64,000 bases of DNA from Clostridia bacterium (GTDB taxonomy: Bacteria > Bacillota > Clostridia > Oscillospirales > CAG-272): the NCBI GenBank assembly GCA_017387685.1, contig JAFOEU010000030.1, forward strand, positions 1 to 64,000, read 5' to 3'. The position numbers and the translations under genes are program-made. The notes under the pieces are model-generated. The model was given only the letters and a program-made list of their open reading frames with translations, was not told the DNA's origin and did not search any database. Below are positions 1-7,715 of this stretch, one piece after another. Position 1 is the stretch's first letter. Every line of letters begins with the position of its first letter.

Positions 1-30
1 CGGGGCTGTCTTAAAATCCAACAACCCCGT
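1..30 (-). terminator. Probable terminator of the efp operon
   Basis: Read on the minus strand, a 9-bp stem (CGGGGTTGT paired with ACAGCCCCG, one G-U wobble) encloses an 11-nt loop 14 bases past the stop codon of the last gene. The 3' arm ends at window base 1, so the T-run expected after it cannot be seen. Confidence 0.6.
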
Positions 31-43
31 TATATTGCGAGAA

Positions 44-391
44 TTACTCGTTCTCTTCTTCAGCCTCTTCGTCCTCGTCGTCGAAGTCGAATTCCTCGTC
101 AAGGCATGCAAGGCAGGTGCAATCGTCGCAATCGCAATCACAGTCGTCGCAATCGCAGCAATCGCAGTCATCCTCGTAGCAGAACTCCTCGAGCTCGCCG
201 AGGTCCTTGTCCACTTCCTCAACGTAGTCGCCGAGGTATTCAATGCTCTCCTCGATCTCCTCAACCTCGGATGCCATTTCTTCAAGAAGATCCATCATAG
301 CGGCAATGATCTTGCCCTCTGCGGTAGCGGTGTCGAGATTAAGACCGTCGGAAAGGCCCTTGATATAAGCAACTTTTTCCTTGAGTGTCAT
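44..391 (-). CDS. CD1247-type small acidic protein with Cys/Asp-rich tail
   Basis: A 115-residue protein directly after efp. Residues 1-70 form a helical, acidic N-terminal domain like the CD1247 N-terminal domain found in clostridia, with a Leu-Ser-Asp-Gly-Leu turn and a Glu-rich coiled-coil-like stretch. The C-terminus is odd: from about residue 71 it becomes an alternating Cys/Asp tract of about a dozen cysteines, followed by a Glu/Asp tail. From memory, related proteins end in a tidier zinc-ribbon-like CxxC module, so this tail may bind metal, but its spacing fits no standard finger. Function is unknown. It follows efp by 15 nt and is surely cotranscribed. The ATG is preceded by a GAGG-type ribosome site. 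Confidence 0.8.
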   Translation of the reverse strand: MTLKEKVAYIKGLSDGLNLDTATAEGKIIAAMMDLLEEMASEVEEIEESIEYLGDYVEEVDKDLGELEEFCYEDDCDCCDCDDCDCDCDDCTCLACLDEEFDFDDEDEEAEEENE

Positions 392-406
392 AGTACGCCT
401 CGGAAA

Positions 407-964
407 TTATGCACGGGAGAGATACTCGCTGGTTCTGGTGTCGATCTTGATGATCTCGCCAACCTCGATGAAGAGGGGAACCTTGATCTCTGCGCCGGTC
501 TCGAGAGTTGCGGGCTTGAGAGTGTTGGTAGCGGTGTTGCCTGCGAAGCCGGGATCGGTATCGGTTACCTCAAGCTCAACGAATGTGGGGGGCTCAACGC
601 TGAATACCTTGCCCTTGAAGGAGCAAAGCTTGCACATCATCTCTTCCTTAACGAACTTGAAGGAATCGGGAAGAACGTCCTTGTTAAGGGGAACCATATC
701 AAAGGATTCCATATCCATGAAGTAGTAGAGATCGCCATCGCTGTAGGAATACTGCATATCCTTTCTCTCGATGAATGCGCTGTCAAACTTGTCTGTGGGG
801 GAGAAGGAACGCTCGATTACCGCACCGGTAATAACGTTCTTCATCTTAGTGCGGACGAAAGCCGCGCCCTTACCGGGCTTTACGTGCTGGAACTCGATAA
901 CCTGGAATACGTTACCGTCCATTTCGAATGTTACGCCATTTTTAAAATCGCCTGCTGATACCAT
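407..964 (-). CDS. efp: Elongation factor P
   Basis: A 185-residue full-length EF-P, the tRNA-shaped factor that enters the E site and relieves ribosomes stalled on polyproline. The KOW-like N-terminal domain carries the loop [10 protein letters not shown] with Lys32 at the tip, the residue that is modified in many bacteria and that contacts the peptidyl-transferase centre. Two OB-fold domains follow, ending in the usual INIDTRT-like segment (here [13 protein letters not shown]). No modification enzyme (EpmA, YmfI or EarP type) is visible in the window. The start ATG has a GGAGGT site 8 nt upstream and its own sigma-A promoter. It is first in an operon with the CD1247-type gene. Confidence 0.97.
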   Translation of the reverse strand: MVSAGDFKNGVTFEMDGNVFQVIEFQHVKPGKGAAFVRTKMKNVITGAVIERSFSPTDKFDSAFIERKDMQYSYSDGDLYYFMDMESFDMVPLNKDVLPDSFKFVKEEMMCKLCSFKGKVFSVEPPTFVELEVTDTDPGFAGNTATNTLKPATLETGAEIKVPLFIEVGEIIKIDTRTSEYLSRA

Positions 965-1008
965 AGTGATTTTACCTCCGTGGTTTTGTTTTCATAAAAT
1001 TACACTCT

Positions 1009-1037
1009 ATTATATAATATTTTTCGAAAATTTGCAA
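1009..1037 (-). promoter_or_regulatory. Sigma-A promoter of efp
   Basis: On the minus strand TTGCAA (1037-1032) and TATAAT (1014-1009) are separated by 17 bp, 45 bp upstream of the efp start. It is divergent from the yicC promoter, and about 170 bp of AT-rich DNA without an ORF lies between them. Confidence 0.75.
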
Positions 1038-1206
1038 TACCCTTTGGCAATAAAAGTGCGGTTTTTTTGCATCTTTAAAAAAAATTTACATTTTTCATTT
1101 ACCGTTTTTCCGCCCATTTTCGCCGCCAATCGTCCATCGTTCATAAAAATTTTACAAAATCGATTATGCCCGTTAGTCAACAATCAGGGCTATTTTATTA
1201 AACTTC

Positions 1207-1235
1207 TTGACTTTTTCTTTAAAATATAGTATAAT
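1207..1235 (+). promoter_or_regulatory. Sigma-A promoter of the yicC operon
   Basis: TTGACT and TATAAT with a 17-bp spacer, 67 bp upstream of the yicC ATG. It is the only strong promoter seen ahead of the long plus-strand housekeeping run. The 965-1302 intergenic region holds nothing else recognised apart from poly-A/T tracts. Confidence 0.8.
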
Positions 1236-1302
1236 TATATATATATTCGCTTATATTAAGAATTATTGAGATATAATATAACTGTTATTAAGGAGAACCA
1301 CA

Positions 1303-2190
1303 ATGTTTAGAAGTATGACGGCATACGGACGCGCGGCGCAAGTCAGCGACAGCCGAGAGATCACCGTTGAACTCAAATCGGTAAACAGTAAGTTTCTCGA
1401 TCTGACGGTCAAGGCTCCCCGTACTCTCTCCCCTCTTGAAGCACGCATAAAAAGCGCGATCACGGCTCATCCGATCAGCCGCGGACGCGTTGACGTTTTC
1501 ATCAATTATGCTAATTCCTCATCCTCGGGCAACACTCTCGCACTCGACTCGGCTTACGCCGAGGGATATCTCGCCGCGCTTTACGAGCTGCGCGACCGTT
1601 TCGGTTTGAAGGATGATATTTCGGTCATGACCGTGGCGCAAAATCGCGATATTTTCACCGTCCGCGAGGTCGGCGAGGATCTTGACGCGATCTGGGAGGA
1701 GCTTCTCCCCGTTATCGACGAGGCTTGCCGCGAGTTTGTTGAAGAAAGAGTCCGCGAGGGCGAAAACCTTCGCCGCGATATTCTCGCAAAAATCTCGCAT
1801 CTGCGCGAGCTTGTCGACCGTATCGAGGAGATCTCCAAAGGCGAGATCGAGGCGGCGCGCGACCGCATCACACAGCGTCTTGTTACAATCCTTGCCGATA
1901 ACCGCATAACCGTTGACGAAAACCGCATTCTCACCGAGTGCGCGATCTGGGCGGATAAGATCGCGATCGACGAGGAGCTCGTCCGTCTTCGCTCGCACTT
2001 CAGCGCGCTTGAGGCTATGGCGGAGCTCGACACTCCCGTCGGACGCAAGTTCGACTTCCAGCTTCAGGAATCGGGACGCGAGATCAACACCATCGGCTCG
2101 AAATGTCAGAACGCCGAGATTGCCAAGCTCGTCGTTGAGATGAAGAACGAGTCCGAAAAGATCCGCGAGCAGATCCAAAATATCGAATAA
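1303..2190 (+). CDS. yicC: YicC/YloC family endoribonuclease
   Basis: A 295-residue protein of normal family length. The N-terminus MFRSMTAYGRA is the signature YicC_N start (S-MTGFGR in relatives), and the C-terminal DUF1732 domain shows the conserved FQLQESGREINTIGSK segment. YicC/YloC proteins are single-strand RNA endonucleases acting in RNA turnover; that role comes from the family. AAGGAG lies 7 nt before the ATG. It opens the Firmicutes cluster in which remA, gmk and rpoZ normally follow; here remA starts 12 nt downstream. Confidence 0.95.
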   Translation: MFRSMTAYGRAAQVSDSREITVELKSVNSKFLDLTVKAPRTLSPLEARIKSAITAHPISRGRVDVFINYANSSSSGNTLALDSAYAEGYLAALYELRDRFGLKDDISVMTVAQNRDIFTVREVGEDLDAIWEELLPVIDEACREFVEERVREGENLRRDILAKISHLRELVDRIEEISKGEIEAARDRITQRLVTILADNRITVDENRILTECAIWADKIAIDEELVRLRSHFSALEAMAELDTPVGRKFDFQLQESGREINTIGSKCQNAEIAKLVVEMKNESEKIREQIQNIE

Positions 2191-2202
2191 GAGGCACAAA
2201 AA

Positions 2203-2463
2203 ATGAAATTCATCAGCATCGGCTACGGTAATTCGATCGCCATCGAGCGCATAGTCGCGCTCGTCAGCCCCGAATCCGCGCCCATCAAAAGACTTATGCA
2301 GGACGCAAAGGAAATGGGAAGAATCATCGACGTTTCCTGCGGCCGCAAGACGAGATCGGTCATAATCACCGACTCCGAGCACGTGATCCTTTCCGCGCTC
2401 ACCACCGAAAAGATCAACCGCCGACTCGAGGGTGACACTACTCCCGACGACGATGACGAATAA
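2203..2463 (+). CDS. remA: RemA-type (DUF370) biofilm matrix regulator
   Basis: An 86-residue protein matching RemA along its length: the IGYGN start, the VSPESAPIKRLMQ segment and VIITDSEHVILSA are family hallmarks. RemA forms octameric rings that bind DNA as a histone-like activator of matrix genes in Bacillus subtilis. The tail is Asp-rich. In most Firmicutes gmk follows directly; here the next gene is rpoZ, 40 nt downstream, so gmk has been lost or moved from this locus. Confidence 0.93.
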   Translation: MKFISIGYGNSIAIERIVALVSPESAPIKRLMQDAKEMGRIIDVSCGRKTRSVIITDSEHVILSALTTEKINRRLEGDTTPDDDDE

Positions 2464-2503
2464 ATTTTAAAAATTATTATTTCAAATACAAGGAGAACAA
2501 ATC

Positions 2504-2815
2504 ATGATCTACCCTACCATCAAAGAACTCACCGGCGAAAAATTCAACCGCTATCAGCTCGCTATCGCTACCGCAAAGTGCGCGCGCATCATCACCGACG
2601 AGTACTCCACCCAGCGCAAGAATGCTGAAAAGCAGCTCACCGGCAACAAGGACGTTGACCGTCCCATGATGGAGCACGCCGTTAACGCAGACTACCGCGA
2701 CAGAAAGGCTGTCAAGATCGCCATCGAAAAGATCCACGGCGGCGAGTACGTTATCAAGGAAAAGGAAGAAGAGGCCCCTGTTGAAGAGGCAGCAGAGGAT
2801 GGAGTAGAGGCATAA
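2504..2815 (+). CDS. rpoZ: DNA-directed RNA polymerase omega subunit
   Basis: A 103-residue omega subunit. The core helix (KFNRYQLAIATAKCARII) corresponds to the conserved R-x-x-L-A/V-x-x-x-A-K-R-A segment that clamps the beta-prime C-terminus, and KAVKIAIEKI matches the second conserved helix. It is longer than the typical 65-90 residues because of an insert in the middle and a Glu/Ala-rich tail. AAGGAG precedes the ATG. Location between remA and priA agrees with the Firmicutes order. Confidence 0.88.
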   Translation: MIYPTIKELTGEKFNRYQLAIATAKCARIITDEYSTQRKNAEKQLTGNKDVDRPMMEHAVNADYRDRKAVKIAIEKIHGGEYVIKEKEEEAPVEEAAEDGVEA

Positions 2816-2876
2816 ATATATGCCCGCGGCAAATAGCCGCACCTCACATTCTGTATTTTACCGGAGGTACACCGCT

Positions 2877-5390
2877 ATGTCAACCAAATATGTCGGCGTG
2901 TACCTTCTCGACGCGCCATTCAAGCTCGACCGCGAGTATGATTATCTGATCCCAGACGGGGTCGATATAACACCGGGCGACTTTGTTCTGCTTCCCTTCG
3001 GAGGTGGAAACAGACGCCGCATCGCACTTGTCAGCGCCGTCAAGGATTCAACCGAAGTCCCTTCGGAAAAGATCAAGCCCCTCCTCGCGAAATGCGCGGA
3101 TTCGCTTCATCTTGACGCTGAAATGCTCCGCATCTGGCGCTTTTTGCGAGCAAACACGCTCTGCACGACGTCGGATGCGATCCACACGATGATCCCCGCC
3201 GCCGCGCTCTCAAAGCTTGAAGAGCATTATTTCCCGACAGAAAAGCCGCCAACAAAGGCAATCTCCGAAAATTCGCAGGCGATGATGATATATCACCACA
3301 TCGTCAGCCGCGGACGGGTCGGTGAGGAGGCGCTGAAGTACCGCTTTGGCGTAAATGCGGGTGAGTCGATCGAAAAGCTGCTCCGTGCGGGCTGTATCCG
3401 CCGCGAGCTCGAGGTGCGCGATCCCTCGGAGGGCAAAAGTGAATCCTTTTATTCGCTCGCCGTTGACAGAGAAACCGCGGAAATTTATATTTCGGGCGGT
3501 GTCATAGACGGCAAAAAGATCGCAAAAATTAAATCCGACGGTCAGATAGCGGCTTTGCGCCGTCTGATCGAACGCGGTACGGAGATATCCTCGCTCGAGC
3601 TTCGCGAGAACGAAAATATCACGTCCGCAAATCTTTCCGCGCTCGTCAAAAAAGGTCTTATATCTGAGGAAAAGCGCGAGGTTTGCCGCGATCTCATCCT
3701 CATACGCGCCCACGCCGAGGCTGCGGCGCAAAAGAAGGAGCTCGTCCTCAGCGACGAGCAAGGTGCGGCACTTTCCACGCTTACCGAGCTTTTCGAATCG
3801 GGCGAACCGAAAGCCGCCCTGCTCGAGGGAGTCACGGGAAGCGGAAAAACGAGCGTTATGCTCGCACTCATTGATCGCGTTCTCACGTCGGGACGCGACG
3901 TTATCCTTCTCCTCCCCGAAATTGCGCTGACACCGCAGACGCTTTCGATCTTCTGCGCGCGCTACGGCGAGGATGTCGCCCTGCTTCACTCGGGAATGTC
4001 GGCGGGTGAACGTCAGGATTCATATAACCGCATCAAAAACGGCGCGGCAAGGCTCGTTATCGGAACGCGCTCCGCCATTTTCGCGCCGACACGCAACCTC
4101 GGACTCGTCATCATCGACGAGGAACAGGAGCACACCTACAAATCCGATTCATCCCCCCGCTACCACGCGAGGGACATCGCCCGTCTTCGCTGTGCCGAGA
4201 AAAAGGCACTTATGCTCCTTGCCTCGGCAACTCCGTCGCTTGAAAGCAGAAAAAAGGCGGAGGACGGTGCCTACACCTTAATAAAACTGACAAAACGCTA
4301 CGGTAACGCGGTCCTCCCCGAGGTCGTCGTTGCCGATATGAGAGGCGAGGCGAGGACGGGAAATCTTACCCCGATCGGCGCCGAGCTTTCAGCCGCGCTC
4401 GTCGAAACCTTCGAGCGGGGCGAACAGTCGATCCTTTTCCTCAACCGACGCGGATACAACAATTACGTTTCCTGCGCCGTTTGCGGCGAGGCGATCAAGT
4501 GCCCCTCCTGCAGCGTTTCAATGACCTATCACACCCGCCGCGGAAATTACGATGAGGGCGAGCTCGTCTGCCATTGGTGCGGACGGCGAATGCCCCTGCC
4601 GAAGGAATGCCCCGAATGCAAATCCGAGCATCTGATCCGTATGGGCTACGGCACGCAGAGAGTCGAGCAGGAGCTTTCAATTCTTCTGCCCGATGCAAAA
4701 ATTCTGCGTATGGACACCGACACCACGGGAACGAAGGATTCCTACCGCGAGCTGCTCGGCAAGTTCAAGCGGCACGAGGCTGACATTCTACTCGGAACGC
4801 AGATGGTCACCAAAGGCCACGATTTTCCCGACGTCACGCTCGTCGGCGTGCTTCTTGCAGACGCTTCGCTCTATTATGACGATTACCGCGCCGAGGAACG
4901 CACCTTTGCGCTTCTGACGCAGGTCATCGGTAGAGCCGGAAGGCGAAACAAGCCCGGCCGCGCGATAATTCAGACGAACAATCCCGACCACGAGGTCATC
5001 GAGCTTGCAAGCATGCAGGATTACGAGACCTTTTACCGTCGAACGATCCGTCTGCGCCGCGCGCTGACCTTTCCGCCCTATTGCGACATCGTCCTTCTGA
5101 CGGTCACGGGCAAGGTTGAAAGTGACGTTCTCAAAGCGTCAAACGCGCTGAACGACTCACTCCGCGCGCTTACGTCGTCGGATGAATACCGCGATCTGCC
5201 CTTCATAATCTTCGGTCCGTTCGAGGCGCCCGTTTACCGCGTTGACTCGCGCTACCGAATGCGAATGGTAGTCAAATGCAAGCTCGGAACAGCCTCAAAG
5301 CGGCTTTTCGCGCGATTACTTACAGAATTCCCTGCCGAGGGTGCTAACGCCCCGACGCTTTCTATAGATTTCAATCCCACTAATTTATAA
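2877..5390 (+). CDS. priA: Primosomal protein N' (replication restart helicase PriA)
   Basis: PriA restarts collapsed replication forks by 3'-5' unwinding and helicase loading. The 837-residue product has the N-terminal 3'-OH-binding domain (YVGVYLLDAPFKLDREYDYLIP), a Walker A GVTGSGKTS near residue 318, a DEEQ box near 414, and the zinc module with eight cysteines in CxxC pairs (CAVC, CPSC, CHWC, CPEC; about 531-583). The chosen ATG has GGAGGT 8 nt upstream; an in-frame ATG at 2820 lacks a ribosome site and would add 19 residues unlike PriA. A weak 5-bp hairpin at 2826-2840 lies between rpoZ and priA. Confidence 0.97.
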   Translation: MSTKYVGVYLLDAPFKLDREYDYLIPDGVDITPGDFVLLPFGGGNRRRIALVSAVKDSTEVPSEKIKPLLAKCADSLHLDAEMLRIWRFLRANTLCTTSDAIHTMIPAAALSKLEEHYFPTEKPPTKAISENSQAMMIYHHIVSRGRVGEEALKYRFGVNAGESIEKLLRAGCIRRELEVRDPSEGKSESFYSLAVDRETAEIYISGGVIDGKKIAKIKSDGQIAALRRLIERGTEISSLELRENENITSANLSALVKKGLISEEKREVCRDLILIRAHAEAAAQKKELVLSDEQGAALSTLTELFESGEPKAALLEGVTGSGKTSVMLALIDRVLTSGRDVILLLPEIALTPQTLSIFCARYGEDVALLHSGMSAGERQDSYNRIKNGAARLVIGTRSAIFAPTRNLGLVIIDEEQEHTYKSDSSPRYHARDIARLRCAEKKALMLLASATPSLESRKKAEDGAYTLIKLTKRYGNAVLPEVVVADMRGEARTGNLTPIGAELSAALVETFERGEQSILFLNRRGYNNYVSCAVCGEAIKCPSCSVSMTYHTRRGNYDEGELVCHWCGRRMPLPKECPECKSEHLIRMGYGTQRVEQELSILLPDAKILRMDTDTTGTKDSYRELLGKFKRHEADILLGTQMVTKGHDFPDVTLVGVLLADASLYYDDYRAEERTFALLTQVIGRAGRRNKPGRAIIQTNNPDHEVIELASMQDYETFYRRTIRLRRALTFPPYCDIVLLTVTGKVESDVLKASNALNDSLRALTSSDEYRDLPFIIFGPFEAPVYRVDSRYRMRMVVKCKLGTASKRLFARLLTEFPAEGANAPTLSIDFNPTNL

Positions 5391-5404
5391 AAGGACAAAT
5401 TATT

Positions 5405-5923
5405 ATGGCTAAAAGAAAAATTCTCACAGATAACGATCCCACACTCCGCACAGTCTGCCGCCCCATCCCCCGCATCACGCCCCGCGTGATCACGCTTCTC
5501 GACGATATGATCGAGACTATGCGCGATGCAAACGGCGTCGGACTTGCCGCACCTCAGGTCGGCGTTCTTCTCCGCGCGGTAGTAATCGAAACCGAGCCCG
5601 GTCAGGTATGGGAGCTGATCAACCCCGAAATCATCGAGACCTCTGGCGAGCAGGAGGGCAGCGAGGGCTGTCTTTCCCTCCCCGGCCGTTCGGGACACGT
5701 CAAGCGCCCGAATTACGTCAAGGTAAAGGCACTCAACCGCAACGGTGAGGAATACGTGCTCGAGGGCACCGAGCTTCTCGCCCGCGCCATCTGCCACGAG
5801 ACCGATCACCTCGACGGACGTCTTTACATCGACGTTGCAGAGTATATGTATGCGCCTGAGGAGGAAGAGGAGGAAAGATTGTCTCCTCGTCTGCGCAAAT
5901 ACGCGCGGAAGCGTGATAGATAA
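5405..5923 (+). CDS. def: Peptide deformylase
   Basis: A 172-residue deformylase that removes the formyl group from nascent proteins, paired functionally with fmt downstream. All three motifs are intact: GVGLAAPQVG (motif I), EGCLSLPG with the metal-binding Cys (II), and HETDHLDG with both His ligands and the catalytic Glu, near residue 130 (III). It starts 14 nt after priA with AAAGGAC as ribosome site. The C-terminus is extended by an acidic and then basic tail. def and fmt are normally adjacent; here a repeat element separates them. Confidence 0.97.
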   Translation: MAKRKILTDNDPTLRTVCRPIPRITPRVITLLDDMIETMRDANGVGLAAPQVGVLLRAVVIETEPGQVWELINPEIIETSGEQEGSEGCLSLPGRSGHVKRPNYVKVKALNRNGEEYVLEGTELLARAICHETDHLDGRLYIDVAEYMYAPEEEEEERLSPRLRKYARKRDR

Positions 5924-5949
5924 TTTCGTTCAGACTCACGCGCTGAGAA

Positions 5950-6493
5950 GTTATTAGTTGTTAGTTGTTAGTTGTTAGTTATTAGTAGATGGTAGCTTTT
6001 CTCGCGAGGCTCGAAAAGCATTTTATTAAAATTAAAAAGCGAGTAACTTAGTATGGAATTAAAAGGATATAAGCAATTGCAGATATGGCAAAAGTCGATG
6101 GAGCTTACGGTCCAAATATACCGAATCGTCAAGCTTCTTCCCAAAGAAGAGCTATATGCTCTTTCAGATCAAATGAGAAGAGCGGCGGTTTCAATTCCAT
6201 CCAATATTGCTGAAGGACACTCGAGAAGCAACCAAAAGGAGTTTATTCATTTTTTAAACATTGCCAAGGGTTCAAATGCAGAGTTATTTACCCAATTGCT
6301 AATTTGCGAGCGTGTCGGCTATATTTCTCCCGAGAAACTGCATTCAGTTAAAGAGTTATCTGACGAATTGGCTCGAATGATAACCTCTTTCATAAAAAAC
6401 ATCAATAATTCAAACCAATATTATTAAAATGTTTTTCGAGCCCTGCGAGAAAAACTACCTTTAGCTAACAACTAATAACTAACAACTAATAAC
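5950..6493 (+). mobile_element. Heptamer-ended inverted-repeat element A (carries a four-helix-bundle gene)
   Basis: The left end holds five tandem 7-mers (GTTATTA, GTTGTTA x3, GTTATTA; 5950-5984) and the right end four reverse-complement 7-mers (TAACAAC/TAATAAC; 6466-6493). Inside each array sits a short hairpin (GCTTTTC/GAAAAGC at 5995-6019; GTTTTTC/GAAAAAC at 6431-6455) and then an ATTTTATTAAA-like tract, so the two ends are inverted copies over roughly 75 bp. The only gene inside is the four-helix-bundle protein. The element lies between def and fmt, starting 26 nt past the def stop. Three related elements without a gene are found elsewhere in this window. Mobility is inferred from structure; no transposase is present. 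Confidence 0.7.
6053..6427 (+). CDS. Four-helix-bundle protein (TIGR02436; S23/Avd-like)
   Basis: A 124-residue all-helical protein with the family signature: a KLQIWQKSMELTVQIY-like first helix, ALSDQMRRAAVSIPSNIAEG, and SNAELFTQLLICERVGYIS. These proteins were first noted in intervening sequences of 23S rRNA genes; a related protein, Avd, is the accessory subunit of diversity-generating retroelement reverse transcriptases. No reverse transcriptase, variable repeat or rRNA is nearby. The gene is more AT-rich than its neighbours and sits alone inside an inverted-repeat element, so it looks transferred. Its basic first and second helices suggest nucleic-acid binding, which is an inference. Confidence 0.9.
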   Translation: MELKGYKQLQIWQKSMELTVQIYRIVKLLPKEELYALSDQMRRAAVSIPSNIAEGHSRSNQKEFIHFLNIAKGSNAELFTQLLICERVGYISPEKLHSVKELSDELARMITSFIKNINNSNQYY

Positions 6494-6552
6494 TTTCTCT
6501 CGGACGAGCTAACAATCTCGTTCTAAAACATTTCAAAACAACGAGGTACAAA

Positions 6553-7497
6553 ATGAAAATATTATTTATGGGCACTCCCGATTTTGCGGCAGTTGCGCTC
6601 GCCGCAATCTGCGATGCGGGTGAGGACGTCATCGGTGTCATCACTCTGCCCGACCGTCCCGTTGGTCGAGGTTACAAGCTGACCCCTTCGGCTGTCAAGG
6701 TCTGCGCTCTCGAGCGAAACATCCCCGTCTATCAGCCGACCACTCTCAAGGGTGATGAATTTGCCGCACTTCTTGACGAGATCGCGCCCGAGCTCATCAT
6801 CGTTGCCGCTTACGGCAAGATCTTACCGAAGAACATACTCGACTACCCCAAGTACGGCTGCATCAACATCCACGGCTCGCTTCTGCCCGAATACCGCGGT
6901 GCCGCACCGATGCAGCGCGCCATCATCGACGGCAAGCCTTTCACGGGCATCACGACAATGATGATGGACGTCGGGCTCGACACGGGTGACATTCTCCTTA
7001 CCGAGCGCATCGACATTCTCCCCGAGGATAATTTCGAAACGATTCACGATAAAATGGCAGCGGTCGGCGGCTCTCTGATGCTCAAAACCATCGACGCCAT
7101 CCGCGCAGGCACTCTCACCCGCACTCCGCAGGATTCGGTCGACGTCGCGCCCACCTACGCCGCAAAGATCGAAAAATCCGAATGCCTCATAGATTTCGCA
7201 CTTTCTGCAAATACTATCCATAACAAGATCCGCGGTCTTTCGCCCTTCCCCCTCTCTTACGCAAGAATGCCCGACGGCAAGATGCTCAAATTCGTTGCAT
7301 CCCGCGTAGCAGACAGCGGCACCCCCTCCGAGATCGGCAAGGTCGTCTCTGCCGACAAATCCATCGTCATCGCCTGCGGCGAGAACGGCACCGAACGCAT
7401 CGAGATCACCCGAGTCCTCCCCGAAGGCAAGGGCAGAATGGATGCGGCGGACTTCCTCAGAGGAAGGAAGCTCGTGCTGGGCGACATCTTGAATTAA
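6553..7497 (+). CDS. fmt: Methionyl-tRNA formyltransferase
   Basis: A 314-residue enzyme that formylates initiator Met-tRNA using 10-formyl-THF. It shows MKILFMGTPDFA at the N-terminus, the catalytic Asn/His segment INIHGSLLPEYRGAAP, and the Asp in the GLDTGDIL motif. The C-terminal OB-fold domain is present, with the usual LSPFP linker (GLSPFPLSYARM). Length is standard. It belongs with def, from which an inserted element separates it. ACGAGGT precedes the ATG. Confidence 0.97.
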   Translation: MKILFMGTPDFAAVALAAICDAGEDVIGVITLPDRPVGRGYKLTPSAVKVCALERNIPVYQPTTLKGDEFAALLDEIAPELIIVAAYGKILPKNILDYPKYGCINIHGSLLPEYRGAAPMQRAIIDGKPFTGITTMMMDVGLDTGDILLTERIDILPEDNFETIHDKMAAVGGSLMLKTIDAIRAGTLTRTPQDSVDVAPTYAAKIEKSECLIDFALSANTIHNKIRGLSPFPLSYARMPDGKMLKFVASRVADSGTPSEIGKVVSADKSIVIACGENGTERIEITRVLPEGKGRMDAADFLRGRKLVLGDILN

Positions 7498-7522
7498 GTT
7501 TATTTTTCGTACAAACATTAAA

Positions 7523-7699
7523 GGGCAGAGGGCAGAGGGCAGAGGTTAGAGGGCAGAGGTAAGGTAAATTTCCTCGCCTATGGCTCGGAAATCATTTTAT
7601 CAAATCAAACATCAAATTGTATAATATTTTTCCAAATACTTTTTGAGCAAAGCGAAAAAAGTCACCTCACCTCTGCCCTCTGCCCTCTTACCTCTGCCC
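7523..7699 (+). mobile_element. Heptamer-ended inverted-repeat element B (no gene)
   Basis: The left array is GGGCAGA x3, GGTTAGA, GGGCAGA, GGTAAGG (7523-7564); the right array is reverse-complement 7-mers TCTGCCC x2, TCTTACC, TCTGCCC (7672-7699). Between them lie an ATTTCC...GGAAAT hairpin and an ACTTTTT...GAAAAAAGT hairpin flanking about 50 bp of AT-rich DNA. The architecture equals element A although the 7-mer sequence differs. It fills the fmt to metallopeptidase gap, starting 25 nt past the fmt stop. No ORF is inside. Confidence 0.68.
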
Positions 7700-7715
7700 T
7701 AAAAAGGAGTTCACT

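Noticed and set aside
35..958. Long plus-strand reading frame (307 codons) opposite efp and the CD1247-type gene
   Set aside because: It is the antisense shadow of two well-supported genes, has no ribosome site, and its Ile/Val/Leu-rich content mirrors the GAC/GAG-rich sense codons.
1519..2382. 287-codon minus-strand frame across yicC and remA
   Set aside because: Spans two conserved plus-strand genes and their gap; no start signal.
2826..2840. GCGGC-AAATA-GCCGC hairpin between rpoZ and priA as a terminator
   Set aside because: Only 5 bp and no T-run; a minor structure in an operon leader.
5950..6493. Diversity-generating retroelement
   Set aside because: Although the four-helix-bundle protein is Avd-like, there is no reverse transcriptase, template repeat or variable repeat in the window.
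7523..7699. Tandem 7-mers considered as a CRISPR or direct-repeat array
   Set aside because: Repeat unit is only 7 bp with no spacers, and arrays are inverted at the two ends; no cas genes nearby.
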